Assembly: GCA_019357535.2 (NCBI GenBank)
Contig: CP079955.1
Coordinates: forward strand, 62,001-126,000
Direction: 5' to 3'
Source of the DNA: Macrococcus sp. 19Msa1099
Lineage (GTDB): Bacteria > Bacillota > Bacilli > Staphylococcales > Staphylococcaceae
DNA: 64,000 nt
The notes beneath the pieces were generated by a model. It saw nothing but the letters and a program-made list of their open reading frames with translations, was not told the origin of the DNA and searched no databases. Made by a program: the position numbers and the translations under genes. This document shows, piece after piece, positions 51,956 through 61,530 of the stretch; within the stretch, counting starts at the first letter, position 1, and each line of letters starts with the position of its first letter.

Positions 51956-54820
51956 TTATTCAACAAGATTACTTGCTTTACTTCTTGCATAAAACTCTTT
52001 TTTAATCGGTTCAAATCTAGGTTTGAGTGCTAAGCCAAATGCAAACGTTAAGCCAGCAATTAAATAGAGCATACCGAGTTTAGTGAATGCAATTTCAGGA
52101 ACAATTCCTCCGACCGCTTCACGTAGCAAATCTACAGCATAGGTGAATGGTAAGAATGGATGGATTGTCTGGAAGAATTTAGGTGTGACTTGAATCGGAA
52201 ATGTACCCCCGCCTCCTGCAATTTGCAATACCATAATAACGATTGCGATAGCTTTACCGATATTTCCTAATAAACTCACAAGAGTATAGACCATTATTGT
52301 AAATGCAAGTCCCACAAGTATTGCGAATAGAACATTGTATACCGGATGCTTAGCATAAGCATCCAGAATAAAGAGATTACCTAAGACTACAATTGTAGAT
52401 TGAGCAACGCTCAGTAATAAGAATAAGATCATACGCCCTAAATATAATTCTCTAAGTGAGAATTTACCGATGAGAGATTTATCTTTAAGTTCAGTCGTCA
52501 ATAAGTTACCACTTAAGAGCGCACCTACCCATAAAGCGAGTGCTGTATAGAATGGAGCACTTGCAGACCCATAGTTTGGAATAGGGAATACTTGTGTTTC
52601 ATCTAGTTGTATCGGTTCAGCAAAGTAATCAGATTGATCTTCAAGGTCATTGCGTAATAATTTGATTAATTTGTTGAACGTATCATTTTTATCAAGCTCT
52701 CTAAACTTATCAGCAGCTTGTTTAATTTCTTTTTCGATACCTGGTAGTTCTTCATTCGAGAATACCGCAAGTTCATGAATCTTATCTTGTGCACCTGGTA
52801 AGTTGTTCTGTAATAACTTTGAAGCTTCATTGTACTTAGCCATTACACTTGGCAAATCTTTTGCAGCAAAGTTACTTAGACGATTTAGATCTCCTAGTAC
52901 AGACGGGAGCTCGCTTTCTACAAAATTTGATGCTTCTCCGACTTTAGATTTAAAGGTAGGGAAGTTAGCCTGAGCTGTCTGGTTAATACGGCTGAATTTT
53001 TGTTCTAATGCCGGAAGTTCAGCATTAATCGTTAACAGTGTCTCGTGTGCATTACTTGTTATTTGAACAGCATCAGCCAGTATTCGATCTACATCATTCG
53101 CAAATTGGCTAGCGTTTGATAGCTTCCCAGCTATCGTATCCAGGTTGCTGTCAATAGAGGCTAATCCATCTGTAAGAATTTGCTTCATATCAGCACTTGC
53201 AAATGCTTCAAGTGACGAGAGTGCTTTTAAAGCGTTTTGGATAGCACTATTGTCAAAACTTACTTTACCATTACCTCGTGCACCATTTAAAGTTGTGTCT
53301 AGTGATGCATTAAGTTTTGTCAAAGCATCGATAGATTGATTTAACTGTGCATTAATCTTTGATGTATCCCCAAGTCCAAGCTTTTCAGCCTGATTCATCA
53401 GTTTGATCACTTCATTATAGTAAGCGATAGATTGTTCTAAATTATGTTTATACACTTCAATATTTTTGGCAAGAACCTCAGAACTTCCTGGGCTTTGTTT
53501 GCTCAGTTCATCAAGCTGATTGATAGTATCTTGCGTCGCTGCAGCTTCTTCTTTCGTTAACTCACTGATGGCAAGCAACCCATCATTTAATGCTTGTTTA
53601 GCAGGTAATAGATCTGGTTTTTTTAAAGCTTCTGTCTGTTTTGCTTCCTCTTTAACATTTTTTTCGCTTGAGGGTTGTTCTATTGTTGCATTTTCTGAAG
53701 ATGCTTGTTCAGAAGAAGGTTCTTCACCTGAAGGTAGAGATGTCTCTGTGCTATTTTTAGTCTTAGATTCGGTACTATTTTCTAGTAATCGTTCGGCTTC
53801 ACCTGCTGCACCTTGTACACCTTGTGTTACGTTTTGAGCATTACTAATTTTTTCATGTACTCCGGGCATTGCACCTTGTGCACCAGTGATTGCACTTTGA
53901 GCTGTGCTCGTAGCCTGAATGCCTTTAGCGACAGCATCATTGATTTGTGGGAACTTTTGCTCAATAGTATTTGCTTTTTGTAGCGCATTTTCAATTTGGG
54001 GCATATTGTTATTAATATTGATGATCATTTGCCCAGCAGCGTTAATATCTGCGGCATGCTCATTTGCTTTAATTAATTTTCCCGCACCATCATTGATTTT
54101 GCCTTCAAACTCACTGAGTTGATAGAACTCATCAGCGTATTTTGTAATATCACCTTGATGGCTATCAATTTTATTGACTGTTTTTTTAAATTTTTGCATC
54201 TCAGGAATTGCTTTTTCTGCTTCATATACTGAGTTTTCAATTTTATGGTAAAGTGGTAATTTATCTTCTATCTTAATTCCAACACGATTACTTTCATCGA
54301 GTAGCGCTTTTGTTGCACTATCTACAAATTTTTCGTTCAGTGATTGTGTGATGGCTGTTGCCCCTGCGTTAGTCATTTTAGGTGCAATGGCATTAATTTT
54401 TTGATTCACTTTATAATCGATATGTGCACGTTTTGGCTTTTTGCGAAGTATACTCGTAACGTCATCTGAGAAATGCTTTGGAATATGAATGATAGCATAG
54501 TAATTCCCATATTCTAGCTGTTTATTCGCTTCTTTTAAATCTTCTGTAAATACCCATCCGAACTTTTTATTTTCTTTTAAGTTGGTGACGAGTTGATTAC
54601 CGACATTTACTTTCTTGCCTTGGACCTCTGCGCCAGTATCGTGGTTAATGACAGCAACCTTTAAATATTCTGTATTGGAGTATGGATCCCAAGAAGACTT
54701 CAAATTAAACCACGCATAAAACGACGGTAAGATTGATAATCCAAGTAATAGTATGATAAACGAAGGTGTACGTTTAATGTTTTTTAAATCATGTAAAAAG
54801 ATTTGAAAGGCGTTTTTCAT
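51956..54820 (-). CDS. YhgE/Pip domain membrane protein
   Basis: A 954-residue protein with one N-terminal helix (SFIILLLGLSILPSFYAWFN, about 20-39), a very long extracytoplasmic coiled-coil region (about 45-760), and five or six C-terminal helices of ABC-2 type. It matches the YhgE/Pip family, which includes the Lactococcus phage infection protein. Residues about 348-395 form a low-complexity Ser/Glu/Thr linker not typical of the family. No ATPase gene lies near. AAGGAG precedes the ATG. Roles in phage binding, export or envelope stress are possible. Confidence 0.88.
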   Translation of the reverse strand: MKNAFQIFLHDLKNIKRTPSFIILLLGLSILPSFYAWFNLKSSWDPYSNTEYLKVAVINHDTGAEVQGKKVNVGNQLVTNLKENKKFGWVFTEDLKEANKQLEYGNYYAIIHIPKHFSDDVTSILRKKPKRAHIDYKVNQKINAIAPKMTNAGATAITQSLNEKFVDSATKALLDESNRVGIKIEDKLPLYHKIENSVYEAEKAIPEMQKFKKTVNKIDSHQGDITKYADEFYQLSEFEGKINDGAGKLIKANEHAADINAAGQMIININNNMPQIENALQKANTIEQKFPQINDAVAKGIQATSTAQSAITGAQGAMPGVHEKISNAQNVTQGVQGAAGEAERLLENSTESKTKNSTETSLPSGEEPSSEQASSENATIEQPSSEKNVKEEAKQTEALKKPDLLPAKQALNDGLLAISELTKEEAAATQDTINQLDELSKQSPGSSEVLAKNIEVYKHNLEQSIAYYNEVIKLMNQAEKLGLGDTSKINAQLNQSIDALTKLNASLDTTLNGARGNGKVSFDNSAIQNALKALSSLEAFASADMKQILTDGLASIDSNLDTIAGKLSNASQFANDVDRILADAVQITSNAHETLLTINAELPALEQKFSRINQTAQANFPTFKSKVGEASNFVESELPSVLGDLNRLSNFAAKDLPSVMAKYNEASKLLQNNLPGAQDKIHELAVFSNEELPGIEKEIKQAADKFRELDKNDTFNKLIKLLRNDLEDQSDYFAEPIQLDETQVFPIPNYGSASAPFYTALALWVGALLSGNLLTTELKDKSLIGKFSLRELYLGRMILFLLLSVAQSTIVVLGNLFILDAYAKHPVYNVLFAILVGLAFTIMVYTLVSLLGNIGKAIAIVIMVLQIAGGGGTFPIQVTPKFFQTIHPFLPFTYAVDLLREAVGGIVPEIAFTKLGMLYLIAGLTFAFGLALKPRFEPIKKEFYARSKASNLVE

Positions 54821-54834
54821 CTAATCTCCTTCTT

Positions 54835-54903
54835 TATATTAGTATAGTAAAAAAAATCATTCATTTGGCATTGTCAAATTTTGAAATAGCATATACTAAT
54901 ATA
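54835..54903. promoter_or_regulatory. Long-range inverted repeat before the YhgE/Pip gene
   Basis: TATATTAGTATA at 54835-54846 and its exact complement at 54892-54903 lie 45 bases apart in the promoter region of the leftward gene. CATTTG/CAAATG half-sites lie inside and just beyond. It may be a paired operator. Nothing else is seen in 54904-54994. Confidence 0.35.
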
Positions 54904-54994
54904 ACAAATGACACTGTAAAATACAATTGATTTGTAATTATGTGACCATTCTTATTATAAATTTAAAAAACATTGAATCTACTTAAGGAGGAGG

Positions 54995-55022
54995 AGTATA
55001 ATTTTACCTATTAAATTATACT
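54995..55022 (-). terminator. Possible terminator after thiF
   Basis: AGTATAATTT at 54995-55004 pairs perfectly with 55013-55022 over an 8-base loop and overlaps the thiF stop. The stem is AT-rich and no T tract follows on the minus strand, so its strength is doubtful. Confidence 0.35.
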
Positions 55023-56002
55023 GATATAGTGAAAAGGCTAGAAATGATTGACTTTGCTTCTGCTTTACTATATACATCATAAATGATAATACGTCCATCT
55101 TTCAACAAATGTACAGTTACATGATCTACTTTAATTATTTTAAATAAAGGTGTTGATTTTACAGTGTTTGGTATTTCTTTATGGAAGATATTACTAGGCA
55201 ACTTGATAGAGTATTTACCGTAACACATCTTAGTCATATAGTGAGTATTGCTCGTAGTAGCTGGATAATCATGCGTTCCACATGTTTTACAGTTGTTATT
55301 GCGGAAAAATGTTGCCTCTGTTGATTTAAATTTCATATTAAAACTGTCGAATGTAATGAAGTGATTAGAGAAGCGACCCTTTGCAATATATTTCATTACT
55401 TCTGAAACTTGTAAGCTAGCAGTAAGATGTGCTGTTTGAGGGAGTATTCCCTCTAATGAACAGTTCTGACCTGTATCCGGTGGGTCGGGTAGTAGGCAAC
55501 GTAGACATGCAACTGAATAATCTATGGCATAGACTGTTCCCTTAGACCCGAGACAAGCACCGTATATCCAAGGTATTCTAAGTTGGTGACAAATATCATT
55601 GATGACATAACGTGTATTAAAATTATCTGTACCATCAATCACAATCTTTGGTTGAAACTTTTCAAGCAGTTGCTTCAAGTTATCACTTGTAATCTCTTCG
55701 GGGATAGCGGTGACTGTTACTTCACTATTAATACGGGAAAGGTGACGTTTTACAGCATCCACCTTTAATTCATATTGGTGAACATCTGTTTCATCATATA
55801 AACTTTGTCGATGAAGATTAGACAAACTTACAATATCCATATCACATATAATGATTTCTGCGGCTCCGCTTCGTGCAAGCATTTCACTGACTGTACTTCC
55901 GAGCGCACCTGCACCAATGATAAGAAATTTAGACTTTGAAAGATTGTCCTGACCTTGTTCACCAAACTGTGATGCTTTTATTTGTCTGTCATAGCGACTC
56001 AT
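55016..56002 (-). CDS. thiF: ThiF/MoeB-type sulfur carrier adenylyltransferase
   Basis: A 328-residue E1-like enzyme that activates the C-terminal Gly of the sulfur carrier ThiS with ATP. The nucleotide motif [13 protein letters not shown] (about 31-43), the Arg finger region [25 protein letters not shown] near 125 and Cys pairs CLRCLLPD and CKTC (zinc site) are visible. The C-terminal 70 residues resemble a reduced rhodanese-like end without an obvious catalytic Cys. It overlaps thiG by four bases and is last in the operon. Confidence 0.92.
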   Translation of the reverse strand: MSRYDRQIKASQFGEQGQDNLSKSKFLIIGAGALGSTVSEMLARSGAAEIIICDMDIVSLSNLHRQSLYDETDVHQYELKVDAVKRHLSRINSEVTVTAIPEEITSDNLKQLLEKFQPKIVIDGTDNFNTRYVINDICHQLRIPWIYGACLGSKGTVYAIDYSVACLRCLLPDPPDTGQNCSLEGILPQTAHLTASLQVSEVMKYIAKGRFSNHFITFDSFNMKFKSTEATFFRNNNCKTCGTHDYPATTSNTHYMTKMCYGKYSIKLPSNIFHKEIPNTVKSTPLFKIIKVDHVTVHLLKDGRIIIYDVYSKAEAKSIISSLFTISV

Positions 56003-56766
56003 AGAAATTCCAGGCCTTCCGTAGGGCTCGATGCTTGTGCTGTATATTTCTTAGGGATTCTCCCGGCAGCAGCGCCAAGGAAACCGGCATGAACTGCGAG
56101 TTTCATCGCTTCAGCCATCTTCACAGGGTCTTTCGCGTGACTCACGGCAGTATTTAATAGCACGGCATCTGCACCAAGCTCCATCGCATATGCAGCATCG
56201 CTTGGTGAACCGATACCTGCGTCTACAATAACAGGTACACTGATGGCATCAATAATATAGCTTAAGTTCAAGGCATCATTAACACCTAGACCTGTCCCGA
56301 TAGGTGAGCCGAGTGGCATTATTGCATGTGCACCAAGCGTTTCAAGTTTCTTCGCAAGTACAACATCACATTGAATGTAAGGACAGACAATAAATCCTCT
56401 CTCTAGCAGAATTTCACACGCTTTATACGTCTCAATCGCATCGGGTAATAATGTTTTACCGTCCCCGATAATTTCAACTTTGATCATATCGCACATCCCT
56501 GCAGCTCGGGCGATCTCAGCAATTTTTACAGCCTCTTCTGCAGTCTTAGCGCCGGCTGTATTAGGGAATGTAATATATTTATCTAAATCAACAGATTCTA
56601 ATGGATTCGGTAAGTCTTTATCATAGAGGTTCATGCGTCGCACAGCGAACGTTAATGCATTCGTTTCGCTTGCATCTACCGCTTCACGCTGTATATCACC
56701 ATTTTCAAATTTTCCTGTACCAAGGATGAGTCTCGATTCAAGTTCTATTGGTCCAATCTTTAGCAT
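55999..56766 (-). CDS. thiG: Thiazole synthase
   Basis: A 255-residue TIM-barrel enzyme that joins deoxyxylulose phosphate, dehydroglycine and the ThiS thiocarboxylate into the thiazole ring. The Schiff-base Lys lies in [10 protein letters not shown] (K96), with [19 protein letters not shown] and [14 protein letters not shown] as further hallmarks. Length is standard. It lies one base after thiS and overlaps thiF, consistent with coupled expression of the complex. Confidence 0.96.
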   Translation of the reverse strand: MLKIGPIELESRLILGTGKFENGDIQREAVDASETNALTFAVRRMNLYDKDLPNPLESVDLDKYITFPNTAGAKTAEEAVKIAEIARAAGMCDMIKVEIIGDGKTLLPDAIETYKACEILLERGFIVCPYIQCDVVLAKKLETLGAHAIMPLGSPIGTGLGVNDALNLSYIIDAISVPVIVDAGIGSPSDAAYAMELGADAVLLNTAVSHAKDPVKMAEAMKLAVHAGFLGAAAGRIPKKYTAQASSPTEGLEFL

Positions 56767-56767
56767 A

Positions 56768-56965
56768 TTAACCGCCTCCTACAAATTCTAATAATTCTAA
56801 TCGTTGTTCTGGTCTAATTTCAGTCTCATCCCACTTGTCTTTTTGTACGGGCATATCATCGATTACGATAACCGCACGCTTTAAATCGATATTCAAAGTT
56901 TCTAAAAATGGAACAAGCATCGTTTCTTGTGTTTCGTACAATTCATCATTTAAGTATAGTTTCAT
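56768..56965 (-). CDS. thiS: Sulfur carrier protein ThiS
   Basis: A 65-residue ubiquitin-fold carrier ending in FVGGG, the Gly-Gly tail that becomes a thiocarboxylate. It begins [12 protein letters not shown] and keeps [13 protein letters not shown]. Its start overlaps the end of thiO by 20 bases, giving translational coupling. It hands sulfur to ThiG after activation by ThiF. Confidence 0.94.
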   Translation of the reverse strand: MKLYLNDELYETQETMLVPFLETLNIDLKRAVIVIDDMPVQKDKWDETEIRPEQRLELLEFVGGG

Positions 56966-58045
56966 GTATATCCTCCAGTTTAAAATGATCTTTATATTTC
57001 ATTGCAAGCGGATGCTGTTTATCGAACATAAGTTTATGCATCAGTGCTCCGGTAATCTTCGATAAGAGGATGCCATTACGATAATGACCGGTTGCGACAA
57101 ATAGATTATCACGGACCTCATCGATTACTGGTCGCTGCAGTGGGTTATCGGGACGAAAGCCGCATCTGCTATCGACAATTTCACCATTCATGAGTTCTGG
57201 TAATAGGTCCAGCGTCATTTCTTTTAGCCAGTCGATACCTTCTTCACTTACTGTGTTGTCACCATTCATCGATGTCGTTGCACCTATCACATATAAATCA
57301 TCTGACTTCGGTACGATATAATGCCCATTTGTCTGGAACAATGTCTCTTTCATATCTAATGTATGGTGATGTATCGTCATCACTTCACCTTTTACACCGT
57401 GCATTTCAAGATGGATACCAAGAGATTTAAGGATGTCGCCTGAATACATACCTGCTGCAACGACGATTTGCTGTGCTTCATATGTTTGCGAGCTGGTACG
57501 CACATTAAATCCATCATTTGCTTTCACGTCTATTACGCGATCGTGAATAAACGTAACATCTTCATTTAATGTCATGAGTGCCTGATGGTATTTAACAGCA
57601 TTGACTTGTCCATCTGTCGGAATCCACATCGCAAGGTCATGATTGCGGATATAACCATGTGCAAACTCATCCAAACGATTTTTAACTAACTCTGTTGTCT
57701 TAAACTGTGCATTAAGAAAATCATACTGTTGAAGTAAAGATTCATGCTCGCCATGTGAAGCAATCTTTAATAAACCATGCTGCTGATAATCGATTACATA
57801 ACCTAAATGTGCCAATTCATCAGCAAAATCTTTCATCATACGTTGCCCTTCCATAGAAAACTGGAAGAGAGGGGAATCAGAATAAAATTCATTTTGTGCA
57901 CCAAGCATACCGCCAGCAGCATGCGTCGCTCTGCATCTACTAAAATCATCAATAATGGCAATCGAAATACCTTCTTGTTTTAAGTGATAGTATATACTCT
58001 GGCCAATAATGCCGCCACCGATAATTAAGACATCGAATTTCGTAA
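56946..58045 (-). CDS. thiO: Glycine oxidase ThiO
   Basis: A 366-residue FAD enzyme that oxidises glycine to the imine used for thiazole synthesis. The N-terminal VLIIGGGIIGQSIYYHL FAD motif, IIDDFSRCRATHAAGGML, and the C-terminal ATGHYRNGILLSKITG are typical. No canonical start fits: AAAGGAG overlaps the GTG at 58052, whereas ATT near 58046 is at good spacing and would give the usual MTKFDVLIIGG-type N-terminus. The start given is therefore approximate. It overlaps tenI by about 20 bases, so coupling may carry initiation. Confidence 0.88.
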
Positions 58046-58606
58046 TAACCACTCCTTTCGAACGTGCTCAAGATGTGCCTTATGCTGAAACAAACGAATA
58101 CCACTGAATCCACTAAATCGAGTATCAAGCTGATGTATCGTATGTTCATCGATACCACCGATTGCAACAATCGGGATATCATATGAAAGTACTGTGCCAA
58201 TTACAGACGCACTTTGAGGTGTGAGACCTGGCTTTGAAGGCGTAGGGAAGACGTGACCGAATATACAGTAATCAAGCACGCCATCAATCAGGCGCACGCT
58301 GTCCTCACTGTGCACACTCATACCGACACGAAATTCAGGATGTTGTTGCTTGAATACTATCGCATCACCAGCACGCTCCTTAAAATGGATGCGTGTCAGA
58401 CCATGCTTTATCATCAAATGAGGTGTATTATGCACAATAATCTTAGAAGGATCTATGTGCCGTTTCAACTGCATAATAAATACATCCAGCGCATCATCAC
58501 ACGCATCTAGACGTAGAATCACACCATCAATCAAAGCTTCTACATCCACAATCGACTGTATAACAGCATCACTCGGTTCCACGAATGGTGTAATCATATA
58601 AAACAT
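58025..58606 (-). CDS. tenI: Thiazole tautomerase / ThiE-like protein TenI
   Basis: A 193-residue TIM-barrel protein of the TenI/ThiE family. It keeps RIHFKERAG, GMSVHSEDSV, FGHVFPTPSKPGL and IPIVAIGGI, but lacks the full pyrophosphate-binding set of thiamine phosphate synthase, so the tautomerase role is more likely. The ATG at 58606 follows TTGGAGG; a longer upstream frame overlaps the riboswitch terminator. It is first in the operon, 12 bases after the terminator region. No tenA or thiD follows. Confidence 0.88.
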   Translation of the reverse strand: MFYMITPFVEPSDAVIQSIVDVEALIDGVILRLDACDDALDVFIMQLKRHIDPSKIIVHNTPHLMIKHGLTRIHFKERAGDAIVFKQQHPEFRVGMSVHSEDSVRLIDGVLDYCIFGHVFPTPSKPGLTPQSASVIGTVLSYDIPIVAIGGIDEHTIHQLDTRFSGFSGIRLFQHKAHLEHVRKEWLLRNSMS

Positions 58607-58615
58607 AAGCAACCT

Positions 58616-58653
58616 CCAAAAAAAGACCACCCGCAAACAAACTACGGGTGGTC
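58616..58653 (-). terminator. Terminator of the TPP riboswitch
   Basis: On the minus strand GACCACCCG and CGGGTGGTC (58625-58633 with 58645-58653) form a perfect 9-bp stem over an 11-base loop followed by seven or eight T. It lies between the TPP aptamer and tenI and is the likely expression platform. Confidence 0.85.
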
Positions 58654-58701
58654 AAAATATATAAAAAATATATAAATATTTATAATTATATAAATGATAA
58701 C

Positions 58702-58782
58702 TGCTTCCCTACGTTGGAATTATCCAAATCAGGTTATGAGAGTCAGACAAAGTCTTCTCAGCTCTAAGAGCACCCCTAGCCA
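58702..58782 (-). promoter_or_regulatory. TPP riboswitch aptamer
   Basis: The minus strand reads GGGGTGCTC, then GCTGAGA, then AACCTGATTTGGATAATTCC and ACGTAGGGAAGC, in the order and spacing of the THI element. Thiamine pyrophosphate binding would favour the downstream terminator and lower thi gene expression. Confidence 0.93.
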
Positions 58783-58876
58783 TATTCGATTATGTAATTA
58801 AGAATAGCACTCAATGGCTGATAATTCAAACTTCTAAATTTAAATGATAAAATAGAAAAAGAAAGGGGATGTAAAA

Positions 58877-59335
58877 ATGAATGAAATAAATGAAAAACAA
58901 TTAGCAGCATTGCTAGATGAACACGCTGAACTGCGTGAAAATATGAGTAACGGTGAACGAGATGATATAGATGAAGCACAATTAAAACAAGTAACGATGG
59001 GTAGATTACAAGAAGAACGCATGACATCTGAAGAAATATTAAGAGAAATCGATGAACAGGAATCACTAGATATAGAGAACGAAATCGCACATAAAGAAGT
59101 GCATATCTTCAAATATGTAATGTATACGATTGAAATCTATAAAGACGTCGAACTTACACTAGACAGACTTAGAAATTTAATGGCACATGAATATGCAGAG
59201 ATGACAGAAGAAAGTCTGATGCATTATCTTAAAGACTATGAATCAGCAGGATATATCCGACTGAACGAAACAGAAACAGGTGTTACAGTATCTAAAACAT
59301 TTCTCGGGGAATGTGCTTTAGCGTTAGTGAAATAA
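58877..59335 (+). CDS. Hypothetical acidic protein
   Basis: Not recognised. The 152-residue product is soluble, with an N-terminal half very rich in Glu and Asp (about residues 1-70, helical) and a C-terminal half that could be a small winged helix: LRNLMAHEYAEMTEESLMHY, then LKDYESAGYIRLNETETGVT with an F-L-G end. No catalytic motif is seen. AAAGGGGATG precedes the ATG. It is transcribed alone; 59336-59514 downstream holds no gene. Confidence 0.65.
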   Translation: MNEINEKQLAALLDEHAELRENMSNGERDDIDEAQLKQVTMGRLQEERMTSEEILREIDEQESLDIENEIAHKEVHIFKYVMYTIEIYKDVELTLDRLRNLMAHEYAEMTEESLMHYLKDYESAGYIRLNETETGVTVSKTFLGECALALVK

Positions 59336-59514
59336 AGAAGCGGCTTGATTAGTGGCTTTTATTTGCTTACAAAAATATAAATATTAATAATTTATAATAT
59401 CAAATACTTAGAAGAAAGATTAAGAGATGCCTGTCATTCCAACAACTCAATATGTATAGATTAACCATAAAATAAACTTTTATAAATAATTATAAAGATA
59501 TAAGGAAGGATAGC

Positions 59515-60000
59515 ATGAATTCTAAAATAAGAAGTATGACTGAAGATGATATTCCAAAGATACAACACATTGCAAAACTCAGCTGGCATGATACATATGA
59601 AGGAATAATACCGCTTCATATACAAGATAATTTTTTAGAGATGGCCTACAGTTCATCTATGTTAGAAAAAAGGTTAGCGTTGACGAAAATGTATGTAGCA
59701 GAATTCGAAGATCAAGTTGTAGGCTTTGCAAATTTCAGCAAACCAGATGAGAATGGTATAGCTGAACTGGCTGCTATTTACTTACTCCCGGACTACCAAA
59801 ATTTAAGGATAGGTAGCACGCTTATAAAGCATGGAATTTCACAGATGGAAGGAATAAAGTTTATAGACGTTGTAGTAGAGAAAGAAAATAAGGTTGGCTA
59901 TAATTTTTATAAAAAATTTGGTTTTTTAGTACAGGACGAATTTGAAGATGATTTTGACAGTCACATATTGAAGTCGGTAAAAATGAGGTTAACATTATGA
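59515..60000 (+). CDS. GNAT N-acetyltransferase
   Basis: A 161-residue GNAT-fold acetyltransferase. ELAAIYLLPDYQNLRIGSTL (about 84-103) contains the beta-4 strand and acetyl-CoA loop (QNLRIGS, a variant of Q-x-x-G-x-G), and VVVEKENKVGYNFYKKFGF is the usual end. The TWHDTYEGIIP-like SWHDTYEGIIPLHIQDNF start is common in this subgroup. AAGGAAGG precedes the ATG. Its stop overlaps the next gene by four bases. Confidence 0.85.
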   Translation: MNSKIRSMTEDDIPKIQHIAKLSWHDTYEGIIPLHIQDNFLEMAYSSSMLEKRLALTKMYVAEFEDQVVGFANFSKPDENGIAELAAIYLLPDYQNLRIGSTLIKHGISQMEGIKFIDVVVEKENKVGYNFYKKFGFLVQDEFEDDFDSHILKSVKMRLTL

Positions 60001-60407
60001 ATACATTCCATATAGCTCTTAAACGTTTACCTGAAGAAGTGCAGGAGATGATTATGGACAAAAAGTTAAATGATGTACTTATGTATTTTATGGAACATGA
60101 AGTACAAGATTATTATTTGATGAAATACTTATCAAATATTGCACATCTTAAAGATGAAGTAGAATATCATGAAATGGTCGCAAGTATTTACCATTTTCAT
60201 TTCAACTATGAAGTTGATGCATATGATGCAGCTTATTATCATTACTGGCGTTCGTTAGAGCTTACATCTTTTAACGATATAGAATTATTAGAAGAGTTTC
60301 TTCAAATTCTGGATGAACCTGATTTTGATATTATAGAAGAGGAAAATATTGAATATGTAAAAAATCAGATAAGACTATTAGAAAAGGAGTCTATTATCAG
60401 AATTTGA
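59997..60407 (+). CDS. Hypothetical protein coupled to the acetyltransferase
   Basis: Not recognised. A 136-residue soluble helical protein rich in Tyr, His and Glu (YHEMVASIYHFHFNYEVDAY, then DAAYYHYWRSLELTSFNDIE). No signal or membrane segment. It overlaps the acetyltransferase gene through ATGA, so it is translated with it and may be its substrate or partner. A strong terminator follows ten bases after the stop. Confidence 0.7.
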   Translation: MNTFHIALKRLPEEVQEMIMDKKLNDVLMYFMEHEVQDYYLMKYLSNIAHLKDEVEYHEMVASIYHFHFNYEVDAYDAAYYHYWRSLELTSFNDIELLEEFLQILDEPDFDIIEEENIEYVKNQIRLLEKESIIRI

Positions 60408-60416
60408 TGATACGAT

Positions 60417-60446
60417 AAAACCCCAACATATAAATGTTGGGGTTTT
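60417..60446. terminator. Bidirectional terminator
   Basis: AAAACCCCAACAT at 60417-60429 pairs perfectly with 60434-60446 over an ATAA loop; it has an A run on the left and a T run on the right. It lies between convergent transcription units. Confidence 0.85.
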
Positions 60447-60510
60447 ATCATAGTCTTTATAGAGTACGATTCTCTCATATCATTTGTTGCCTATAGAATA
60501 TCATATTTCA

Positions 60511-61299
60511 TTATGAATGACTTCTCTTGTTCTGTCTTGCGCTCGTAATAAAGCCGATTGCTAATATTGAAAGTAGTACACCCCAGAAGATTAACTGCCA
60601 TGGTAATGAATGTGGGAAATCATGTGGTAATACGTGTATCGAATCATGTGCGAGCACCAGTACAACAAGTTTCACACCGATCCATCCTACAATAGCGAAT
60701 GCTGCTGCTTCAAGTCCTGGATATTTCTCAAGCAACTTGATGAAGTATGTTGCAGCGAATCGCATTAAGATAACACCTAACATTCCTCCCGTAAACATTA
60801 CTGCAAATTGTCCTGCATTAAGTCCCATAAAATCCGGACCAACGTGAGGTAGTGTAACAGCAATTGCGATTGCTGCAAGCATTGAGTCGATTGCAAAAGC
60901 TATGTCTGCGAACTCAACTTTCAGTACAGTCATCCAGAAACCGCTGCCTTTCGATTCGTTACCTTCTTCTTCAGCAATATTCGGTACGGATGGATCATCT
61001 GTGTGATCTTTCTTTTTAAAGTATGTGTGTAAACTCTTCGCGGACATAAATAGCAAGTATGCTGCACCAGCTGCTTGTATCCACCAGTACTTCGCAAGTA
61101 CTGTAATAAAGAATAGTGCAATTAATCTAAACACAAATGCACCGACTAAACCATAGAATAAAGCTTTCTTTCTTTGTTCTTCAGGTAGGTGCTTTACCAT
61201 TACTGCCATTACGATGGCATTATCTGCTGCTAGCAACCCCTCTAATAATACTAATACGACAATTACCCATGCATATGCTAATAAAATACTTGGATCCAT
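60511..61299 (-). CDS. TerC family membrane protein
   Basis: A 262-residue TerC-type integral membrane protein with about seven helices. LEGLLAADNAIVMAVMVKHL (about 19-38) and VEFADIAFAIDSMLAAIAIA (about 128-147) carry the paired acidic motifs of the family. TerC proteins are linked to manganese export and loading of secreted enzymes, and a yybP-ykoY manganese riboswitch lies directly upstream, which strengthens that role here. AAGGAGTG precedes the ATG. Confidence 0.92.
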   Translation of the reverse strand: MDPSILLAYAWVIVVLVLLEGLLAADNAIVMAVMVKHLPEEQRKKALFYGLVGAFVFRLIALFFITVLAKYWWIQAAGAAYLLFMSAKSLHTYFKKKDHTDDPSVPNIAEEEGNESKGSGFWMTVLKVEFADIAFAIDSMLAAIAIAVTLPHVGPDFMGLNAGQFAVMFTGGMLGVILMRFAATYFIKLLEKYPGLEAAAFAIVGWIGVKLVVLVLAHDSIHVLPHDFPHSLPWQLIFWGVLLSILAIGFITSARQNKRSHS

Positions 61300-61323
61300 A
61301 TGTTCACTCCTTAAATTTTGAAT

Positions 61324-61360
61324 ATAAAAAGACCCATGCCAAAAAGTATTGGCAAAGGTC
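61324..61360 (-). terminator. Terminator of the yybP-ykoY riboswitch
   Basis: On the minus strand GACCTTTGCC and GGCATGGGTC (61351-61360 with 61331-61340) form a stem over a 10-base loop, followed by TTTTTAT. It begins inside the conserved aptamer end, so metal binding can prevent it forming. Confidence 0.8.
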
Positions 61361-61460
61361 TCGCTGAATGTACATTCTTATAATGCCGGAAGTGTGTACT
61401 CCGTAATGACGACATTATAATCGGGTTACCCCTTAGCTACTCCCCTTCGACATAAGTCTT
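61355..61460 (-). promoter_or_regulatory. yybP-ykoY manganese riboswitch aptamer
   Basis: The minus strand shows GAAGGGGAGTAGC, then CTAAGGGG, and at the end TTCAGCGAGACCT, in the order seen in yybP-ykoY RNAs. These sense manganese and turn on exporters and TerC-type genes by blocking a terminator. Here TerC follows. Confidence 0.88.
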
Positions 61461-61530
61461 AGGATATTCGATTGATTTGATATAACTATAGCACATATTT
61501 TTTTAATTTACCATGTTAATGAAATGGTAA

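Noticed and set aside
53520-53837. Rightward open frame in the YhgE/Pip gene
   Set aside because: Ser/Cys/Phe-rich antisense of the low-complexity linker; no ribosome site.
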